The notes under the pieces are model-generated. The model was given only the letters and a program-made list of their open reading frames with translations, searched no databases and was not told the DNA's origin. DNA of 64,000 bases, taken from positions 57,195,652 through 57,259,651 of the forward strand of contig JASWHV010000012.1 of the NCBI GenBank assembly GCA_030760725.1, read 5' to 3'. Below are positions 57,741 through 64,000 of this stretch, in pieces. This stretch comes from Neostapfia colusana. Its lineage: Eukaryota; Streptophyta; Magnoliopsida; Poales; Poaceae. Position 1 is the stretch's first letter; each line of letters starts with the position of its first letter. A program made the translations under genes and the position numbers.

Positions 57741-58607
57741 TGGTGTCCCACATGACTCAACAAGACTCAGAAGAGGCGTGTTCAATGGCTGAGGGCTCTG
57801 GAACTTGCTGAGAAGAAGGAGGAGCAAAGGGATCATTGGTTCAACCAAGCACGACCAATGATCACTAAGAAGACCTGGAAGGAGAAGAGGATTGCTCGGG
57901 TGGAATGGAATGATGAGGCAGAAGCAGATATCACGGGCAAGGATGAAAACAAGATCGAAGTGAACATGGTGTTTCATATACCGGCTTAGTTTTGCATCCC
58001 GGAGGTTGAGGTGGCCGAGCTTGATCTAGGAGACAAGAACATGGTCTTTGAGAAGCCAGAACAGCTCGGCCAGCACATGAAGCCCCTCTACATCTGAGGA
58101 CACATCGATGGAACACCGGTTGGACGCATGTTGGTCTATGGAGGAGCTTGGGTGAACATCATGCCCGTGAACATGTTTGAAAGGCTTGGCTACTGGGAGG
58201 ATGATCTTATCAAGACCAACATGACGTTAAGTGGGTTTGTTGGAGACCCAATAGAGGCTATAGGGGTGTTGTTTGTAGAGATCACCATAGGAAGCAAGAC
58301 AATACCCATGGCCTTCTTCGTTGTCAACGTGAGAAGCAGGTACAACCTACTCCTTGGACAAGATTGGATCCATGCCAACGGGTGTGTTCCATCTACACTT
58401 CATCAATGTCTCGTTCAATGGGTTGGTGACAAAGTAGAATTGATTGAAGCTAACAACTCGGCTTGTGTGGCGATGGTCGAGTCATATGACCTCCAACACA
58501 ATGACATTAGGTGCCTCACAGGTCGGGACCTCACTGATTATGATTTTGTAAGTGTTGGAAGGTATGGTTTTGTACCCGTGTGTGTAAAGCCGGCTGATAT
58601 CACTTAG
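57741..58607 (+). pseudogene. Element D protease region
   Basis: Pieces RVQWLRALELAEKKEE and KKTWKEKRIARVEW precede VNMVFHIPA, a stop at 57988, and KPLYI with a stop at 58096. The retropepsin-like part then reads MLVYGGAWVNIMP, where related Tat elements have DGGA; the codon for the catalytic Asp is Tyr. RYNLLLGQDWIHANGCVPSTLHQCLVQW is well conserved. Confidence 0.85.
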
Positions 58608-58713
58608 CTTAGCAATGTAACTTGAGGATGTTGGATAAATAAAGCCATTTGGCTTGCCTACAGGAGAAAACCAAAGAAATATCGTTTAGGCAAGAAAGGT
58701 ACGGGAGAGCTAG

Positions 58714-59772
58714 TTGAATATTTTGACGAGTTGGGGAAGCTTGGGCAAGGGTTTTATTCATGTGGACGATTTAGAGGAGGTGAACCTTGGTGAGAGATCA
58801 GCACATCGTCCAACATTCATCAACAAGAACCTCGGGTGCTCCCAGAAGGAAGAGGTGAGTAAACTCCTCAAGGAATACATGGATTTCTTTGCATGGGAGT
58901 ACACCAAGATGCTAGGGCTCAGCCGAGACCTTGTGGAGCATGAGCTACCGATCAAGCTAGGATTTATGCCTCACAAGCAGCCTTTTAGACGATTCAACCC
59001 GACTATACACGACAAGATCAAAGAAGACGTGAATCGTCTGCTCAAAGCTACGTTCCTTGTAGATATGCCGAGTGGGTCCCAAACATAGTCCTTGTAGATA
59101 AGAAAAACACAGGAAAAGTGAGGATTTGCATAGACTTCCGAGACCTCAATCGGGCTACACCCAAGGACGAGTAACCCATGCCCATTGTTGATGTGTTGAT
59201 AAACAATGCTTCAGGGCACAAGATGATCAGCTTCTTGGACGGAAATGCGGGGTATAACCATACCTTCATGGCCGATGAAGACACATCAAAGAGGGCCTTC
59301 TGTTGCCCGGGGTCTGTATGACTCTTTGAGTGAATTTTTATGCCCTTCGGGTTGAAGAACGTCGGTGCAACATATCAAAGGGTTATGAACTTGATCTTCT
59401 ACAATCTATTGGGAGATATACTTGAGGTGTGCATCGATGATCTTGTGGTAAAGTCGGCTGGATTCCAAGGGAACATGGCCAACATGAAGATAACCTTTTG
59501 AGAGGATGAGAAATTATGGTCTCAAGATGAATCTTCTCAAGTGTGCGTTTGGCGTGTCGGCTGGACGTTTCTTGGGTTTTATCGTGCATGAACATGGCAT
59601 AGACATTGATCCCAAGAAATTAAAAGCCATCAAGAGGATAGGAGAGCCGACATGCAAGAAGGATGTCCAGTGCCTACTAGGGAAGGTAAACTATTTGAGG
59701 AGGTTCATTTTGAACAGTAGTCGACAAGATTGGAACCTTCATACCTATCTTGAATCTCAAGAACGAGCATGA
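58714..59772 (+). pseudogene. pol: Element D reverse transcriptase
   Basis: Readable parts: LPIKLGFMPHKQPFRRF, KIKEDVNRLLKATF, then a frameshift near 59075 to VPNIVLVDKKNTGKVRICIDFRDLNRATPKDE (stop at 59172), ISFLDGNAGYNH, FMPFGLKNVGATYQRVMN, VCIDDLVVKS, a frame change near 59490, and MNLLKCAFGVSAGRFLGF. The active-site IDD is present. A frame stop lies at 59770. Confidence 0.88.
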
Positions 59773-59838
59773 GTTCAATTGGGGGCATATCAGGAGGATT
59801 TCAAGAGAATCAAAGAATACTAGATCAAGCCACCAGTC

Positions 59839-60243
59839 TTGCGAGTACCGAAGATGGGACAACCTTTTAGGCTCTACATAGCTGCTCAAGACCAAGTTAT
59901 TGGAGCGGTTCCAACTCAAGAAAGCCAAGGTAACGAATACTCCATAGCTTACTTGAATAGAAGGCTTTTAGATGCCAAGACCAGGTATACTTTTGTTGAG
60001 AAGCTATGCTTGTCTCTCTACTATGGTTGTTCTATGTTTCGGCACAACATTCTCCCTAGAACTTGCTGTGTGACATGTGAACACGACATTGTCAAGCATA
60101 TGTTGCAACAACCGATTTCAAGTGGCGGGATAGGTAAATGGGCATACTCTCTGGTGGAATATGACTTGCTGTTCGAACCTCTCCGAAGCATGAAAGGCCA
60201 AGTCCTAGCTAACTTCATTGTGGAGCACAATATGCAGCTCTAG
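59839..60243 (+). pseudogene. Element D first RNase H
   Basis: FRLYIAAQDQVIGAVPTQES, YSIAYLNRRLLDAKTRYTFVEKLCLSLYYGC and ISSGGIGKWAYSLVEYDL match the RT-linked RNase H and connection of Tat elements. The expected Asp at the AAQD position fits an altered family motif. The frame ends at a TAG (60241). Confidence 0.82.
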
Positions 60244-60252
60244 GAGGAAAGC

Positions 60253-60640
60253 ATGGTTGAGGTATGTCCATGGAAACTCTTCTTTGATGGATCATTTGTG
60301 ACAAAGGTCGGGGAATTGGGTATGTGTTGGTTTCACCCACAAACACAACATATGCATTCTCTATTCGGCTAGAATTTGCGTACACCAACGACCAAGCCAA
60401 ATATGAGGCATTGTTGAATGGTTTTAGAGCACCTAGTTGACATGGGACTCAAAGACATTGAGTCCATTGGTGATTTCCAATCTCATCTTTTAGCAAGTTT
60501 GTGGTGAAAGCCAATGTTATGATGAAACTTTGAATAATTACTGAGAATGATGCCTGGACATTATCAAAACCTTGGACAATTTCTGTGCCAAACACATTCC
60601 TAGGGAGGAAAAGTAGAAGGCAAACAACTTGGCACAACAG
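60253..60640 (+). pseudogene. Element D second RNase H (archaeal-type, aRH)
   Basis: WKLFFDGSF (about 60270), then in a shifted frame GIGYVLVSPTNTTYAFSIRLEF, TNDQAKYEALLNGF, and in another frame GLKDIESIGDFQSHL. This DGS...GIG...NNQAEYEAL...GDSQ pattern is the additional RNase H found only in the Tat branch. At least two frameshifts break it. Confidence 0.75.
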
Positions 60641-62014
60641 GCATCAAGCTATGAGGTAAAGAGGGGGGAGTTCCATGTAAAGGCAAGGCCGACGATGTCC
60701 AAAGATGAAGCTAGAGAAGATCAAAGCAACTCTACCAAAATAGACGTGTTGGCTATCAAAGATTGGAGGCCAGTGATCATAGAGTGCATCAAAGATCCAA
60801 ATATATGCAAAGACGGAAAGGTTCGGTGCCAAACTTTGAAATATAAATTGATCAATAATGAGTTATACCGCCGAACTATTGATGGAATCCTACTGAAGTG
60901 TTTGGATAAAGACCAAGCAAAGGAGGCTATGGAAGAGGTGCATGAAGGGCTTTGTGGCACACATCAATCTGTCCACAAGATGAAGTGGATGCTCAAGTGA
61001 GCTGGATTCTATTGGCCAGCTATGCAAGAAGATTGTTTCAGGTACTACAAAGGGTGTGAAGCTTGTAAAAGGTTTGGATACATCCAACAAGCCTAGGCCA
61101 ACATGTTGCATCCTATCGTGAAGCCATGGCCGTTTAGAGGATGGGATTTGGATTTCATTGGAGAGGTACACACTATGTCGTCAAAGAAGCATCGCTTTTT
61201 GTTGGTTGCCCCAAATTACTTCACCAAATGGATAGAGGTCGCTCCACTCAAAAACAACACGTACAAAGAGGTAACAAGCTTTGTCCTTGAGCATATCATT
61301 CTTAGATTTGGTATTCCACAAACTCTAACCACAAACCAAGGAGGGGCGTTCATATCTTCTCAGTTTAGTGAGTTTGCCAAATCTTTTAGGATAAAACTAT
61401 TGAACTCTTCACCATCTATGCTCAAACCAATGGACAAGTTGAGGCTAGCAACAAGATATTGATAAAGCTCATCAAAAATAAGATCAAGGAGAATCCATGG
61501 CGATGGCATGAGACATTGAATGAAGCTCTATGGGCTCATAGAGTGTCAAGACATGGTGCCACCAAGGTAACTCCTTTTGAGCTTGTATATAGACAAGAAG
61601 TCGTGTTGCCTGTGGAGATCAAGATGAAGGCATGTCGAGTAGATCAACAAGACAACCTTTCGGCTATGGATTATTAAGAGTTGATGATGGACAAGTTGGA
61701 TAAACTATCTGAGAGTCGAATGGAAGCCTTGAAAGAGATTGAGAAGGAAAAGCTCAGGGTGGTCATGCATTACAACAAAAGAGTTTGAGAGAAATCGTTC
61801 CAAGTCGGAGACTTAGTATAAAGAATGATTTTTCTCTTAGGAACTTGAGACAAGAAGTTTCGAAAATGGTCACCATGTTGGGAGGGACCCTTCAAGATTG
61901 TAGGGATTGTTCCCGGGAATGCTTACTTTGTGGAGAGGTTGCAAGGAGAGAACTCGGGAAAAGCTATCAATGGAAGATACTTGAAGAGGTTCTACCCAAG
62001 TGTATGGCAAAAAG
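60629..62014 (+). pseudogene. pol: Element D integrase
   Basis: The zinc region HEGLCGTHQSVHKMKW...GCEACKRFG is broken by TGA at 60998. The core starts WPFRGWDLDFIGEV (first Asp, about 61150). The second Asp site reads TTNQGGAF where TTDQG is usual, so it is Asn. The third (QVEASNK, about 61437-61455) lies in a shifted frame. Later parts WAHRVSRHGATKVTPFELVYRQEVVLPVEI, PCWEGPFKIVGIVPGNAYFVERL and NGRYLKRFYPSVW mark the C-terminal domain, in at least three frames. Confidence 0.87.
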
Positions 62015-62085
62015 GTTGAGTTTACAGCCGGTTTGTCCAAAAAATCATAGCTAAGAAGATGTTTTTTGGCATACTCCGTTTGCCT

Positions 62086-62099
62086 AAAAACAGGGGGCA
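62086..62099 (+). other. Element D polypurine tract
   Basis: AAAAACAGGGGGCA directly before TGTATTGGG. Confidence 0.75.
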
Positions 62100-62647
62100 T
62101 GTATTGGGGGTGAAAAGTGGTCGTGTGACTCACAAGGAAGAATCCAGATCGGGAACAACAAGTTTTCATCACGAATTTGAGACAAGCAAGCCAAGATACG
62201 AGCAATCAAGGCCGGAGAAAGACTTGGAGGCTCTCAAATGGGTTCAAACCGTGTGAAGTCATCCTATCAAGGGTCTAGAAGAGTCGACACAACATTATCC
62301 ATGCCTTAGAGATAAGATAGTCTTAATTTGAGCTTAGAGATAAGATAGAGTTTTAGCTTGATTGAGTCATCGAAATTGTACCAAGTTTATATAAGGGTAG
62401 CCTTCTGCCGAGAAGTTAGACACAATACAATCCAATTTCGATCAACTACTTTTGTTTTTTGTTTGTTCTTCGTAGTCTTTAGGCTTAGCTCGTAGCCTTT
62501 ATAGCTTTGCTGAGTAAAGTCCGGTTCTCTCCACGTAAGTGAGACTTACCATGTTCCTGCCTTAGGAACCTTATACTCATCTAAGTTTTGGTGACCAACA
62601 CCGAGATTCAACACAAAACAGGCAACTCCATGATCTGTTCACCAACA
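62100..62647 (+). repeat. Element D 3' LTR
   Basis: 548 bp from TGTATTGGG to CACCAACA, aligned with 42767-43316. Confidence 0.92.
62388..62395 (+). promoter_or_regulatory. Putative TATA box in D's 3' LTR
   Basis: TATATAAG; same position as 43056-43063. Confidence 0.55.
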
Positions 62648-62652
62648 GGTGG
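62648..62652. repeat. Target site duplication of element D (right copy)
   Basis: GGTGG directly after the LTR end CACCAACA. Confidence 0.93.
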
Positions 62653-62780
62653 CACTAGCTCCCGTGCTACAAACTTGTATGTTGGCGAGAAATTTCCTTA
62701 CTGTGGGATTCGATTTGGACAATGCATAGGTGCAACAACCCTACCTGCGCTTCATGTTGTTTGTACACTTGACGAATATC
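62653..62780 (+). other. Pre-insertion DNA with an open frame, not recognised
   Basis: Continues 42705-42766 across the D insertion. One frame is open over the whole 190 bp of rejoined sequence and up to the CACTA terminus; the part here reads NLYVGEKFPYCGIRFGQCI. It has a mixed, protein-like composition, but I do not recognise a family. It may be an exon remnant, part of another transposon, or chance. Confidence 0.35.
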
Positions 62781-62858
62781 TCACTACTACAGAAATCATT
62801 TTATCAGGCGCCTCCCATTTTTTTACAGGCGGTCCATTAAAAAAATGCCTGTGATGTC
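62781..62858 (+). mobile_element. CACTA (En/Spm-type) transposon terminus
   Basis: CACTACTACAGAAATCATTTT is a typical 5' terminal inverted repeat. It is followed by subterminal GGCGCC and the inverted pair ACAGGC (62825-62830) and GCCTGT (62847-62852). TCT (62778-62780) is the possible 3 bp duplication. The matching end is not in the window, and the element seems interrupted at 62859. Confidence 0.7.
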
Positions 62859-64000
62859 TGTTGACGGTCGTTAAGTACTGATTTTGATCATCAATATTAG
62901 TCATATATATATGAAGGAATAAACATTTCTTGCACGCATTATATTTGCAAATAACGTAGTTCCACTTGTACCTGGAAAGAAATGTGCATGCAGGGAAAAT
63001 ATGCAGAATTGAGGAGGATTTAGGGGAGCAATCCTAAAATATACGCTTCCATTCAATCTAAAATATGCAGAATTGGCAGTCCATGGATCCAATGGCCCAC
63101 CTACAGGAGTATCCGAGGAATTACCATGGTGTATCACCCAGAAAATACCTGAGGGCCCACCTGGAGGAAGCACATCGACTTTGGGGGCACCTCAGGGTCG
63201 GCTGAACCCCTGGTTTGGCCGACCTGGTAAGTCCTCCAAACCTGGTCAACTTCCACGTGTCAACACCCTATGGCTCCCTGATGTCGGTTCTGGTTGATTC
63301 GCGCGCATATTCTGGTGGGAACCGTCCTCAACTCAAGAATAAATAGGACCCCGTACCCCTCACTTCTCATGCACACCACTTGAGTAATACTCTCTTGTAT
63401 ACACACTCATTCTATGTCCTTAGTGGAGTTTAGGCTGTAGGAAGGAGCCCCTAGTTTCCAAGTCTTCTTTGGTAAAGGTATGGCTCATGTATCTTTTCTT
63501 TTGTTATTGACTTTATTCTATTTGGTAATATTAGTCTTCTTTTATTCATATGATTGGATGAAGCGTTTATTATCTAATTGTGGAATCCATGTATGTGGTA
63601 GGTTTAGATGTTCTTATGATAGTATAGTAACATTGTTATTATGTTATCATAAACACCATAGGCCTCCACTATACTCTAGTTAGGTATTATATGAATATGT
63701 TAGTAGGAATATAGTGCTTGGTCCCAGCATTGTTTAATGATGTTTAGGTTAGTCATTGTCTCAGGATGGTTATTGTACTGCAGATCCTAAGTTATTTACT
63801 TAGCATGCAAGCATGGTGCTTGGATAGTTAAGTAGCATTGGATGTCTCATGGACCCACGGATTGTAGGGGTAGGCGGGCAGGTGGTGACAGCCCTGTTCG
63901 TCCGCCGTAATCCCCCACGTTCGGCTATGCCACAAGATCTTGGCGGGAGTCATCTTGGTATTACCAGCAGTAAGCCCGTGCCCGATATGTTGGACCACTA
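62859..64000 (+). repeat. LTR-like sequence G, incomplete at the window end
   Basis: TGTTGACGGTCGTTAAGTAC resembles LTR starts of grass Tat/Retand-type elements as I remember them. ATGTC (62854-62858) may be its left duplication. A TATA-like AATAAATAGG lies near 63338, which would place transcription start about 30 bp further. No primer site or internal region is reached by 64000, so the identification rests on the start and promoter only. Confidence 0.5.
63338..63347 (+). promoter_or_regulatory. TATA-like box in sequence G
   Basis: AATAAATAGG followed by a C-rich pyrimidine stretch (ACCCCGTACCCCTCACTTCTC), a usual grass LTR promoter layout. Confidence 0.4.

Larger units (their letters stand above)
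42767..62647 (+). mobile_element. Element D: old Tat/Retand-lineage Ty3/gypsy element, interrupted by E
   Basis: Short LTRs (550 and 548 bp), a tRNA-Arg-type primer site, a Tat-type gag, protease, RT, RNase H, a second RNase H domain before the integrase, the integrase itself and a polypurine tract, all on the + strand. The second RNase H and the primer type identify the Tat branch. Coding parts are riddled with stops and frameshifts, and the LTRs differ at many sites. Element E sits in its gag. Confidence 0.92.

Noticed and set aside
62588..62854. 88-codon ORF as a gene
   Set aside because: It starts in D's LTR, crosses pre-insertion DNA and ends in the CACTA terminus, so as a whole it is a chance composite; only the middle was kept as a finding.
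1..64000. CRISPR arrays, tRNA or rRNA genes, operons, ribosome binding sites
   Set aside because: No regular repeat-spacer pattern and no tRNA cloverleaf were seen; the tRNA-like matches are primer binding sites next to LTRs. The sequence is plant nuclear.

Overview
The window is a plant nuclear sequence made almost entirely of nested LTR retrotransposons. The mix of Ty3/gypsy lineages points to a grass (Poaceae): three related Tekay/Del-like chromoviruses with about 4 kb LTRs, a CRM-type centromeric retrotransposon, and a Tat/Retand-type element with a tRNA-Arg primer site. I see no host gene with a recognisable function, no RNA gene and nothing prokaryotic. Species cannot be assigned from the sequence alone.

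Left half (1-42704): element A (+ strand) starts before the window. Its 5' LTR tail is 1-2693, its broken gag-pol is 4674-9155, and its 3' LTR starts at 9222. Element B (- strand, 11408-41008) is inserted in that 3' LTR, with target duplication GAAAA on both sides; the LTR resumes at 41009 and ends at 42704. Element C (- strand, 20414-35853) is inserted in B's leader, with duplication CATTT on both sides. C is the youngest-looking copy. Its two LTRs are both 4045 bp, it has a long gag-pol ORF, and it has an extra ORF (orf0-like, 29348-30310) upstream of gag that A and B lack.

Right half (42767-62647): element D (+ strand) is an old, heavily decayed Tat-lineage element with 550/548 bp LTRs and duplication GGTGG. 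Element E (+ strand, 43466-54981) is a CRM-type centromeric element with two 870 bp LTRs and duplication GTGAG, inserted in D's gag. A solo LTR of the B family (F, 45486-49532, duplication GGCCT) is inserted about ten codons into E's gag. Beyond D lie about 130 bp of pre-insertion DNA, a CACTA transposon terminus at 62781, and from 62859 the start of another LTR-like sequence that runs out of the window.

Both halves are three-level nests. Six insertion junctions were placed to the base; five of these elements have matching 5 bp duplications, and A's left end is outside the window. Only C's gag-pol and orf0 look close to functional, and even C has a frameshift that separates its chromodomain from the integrase. 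The others carry stops, frameshifts and lost catalytic residues. Divergence between LTR pairs, judged by eye, falls with nesting depth, in agreement with the insertion order.
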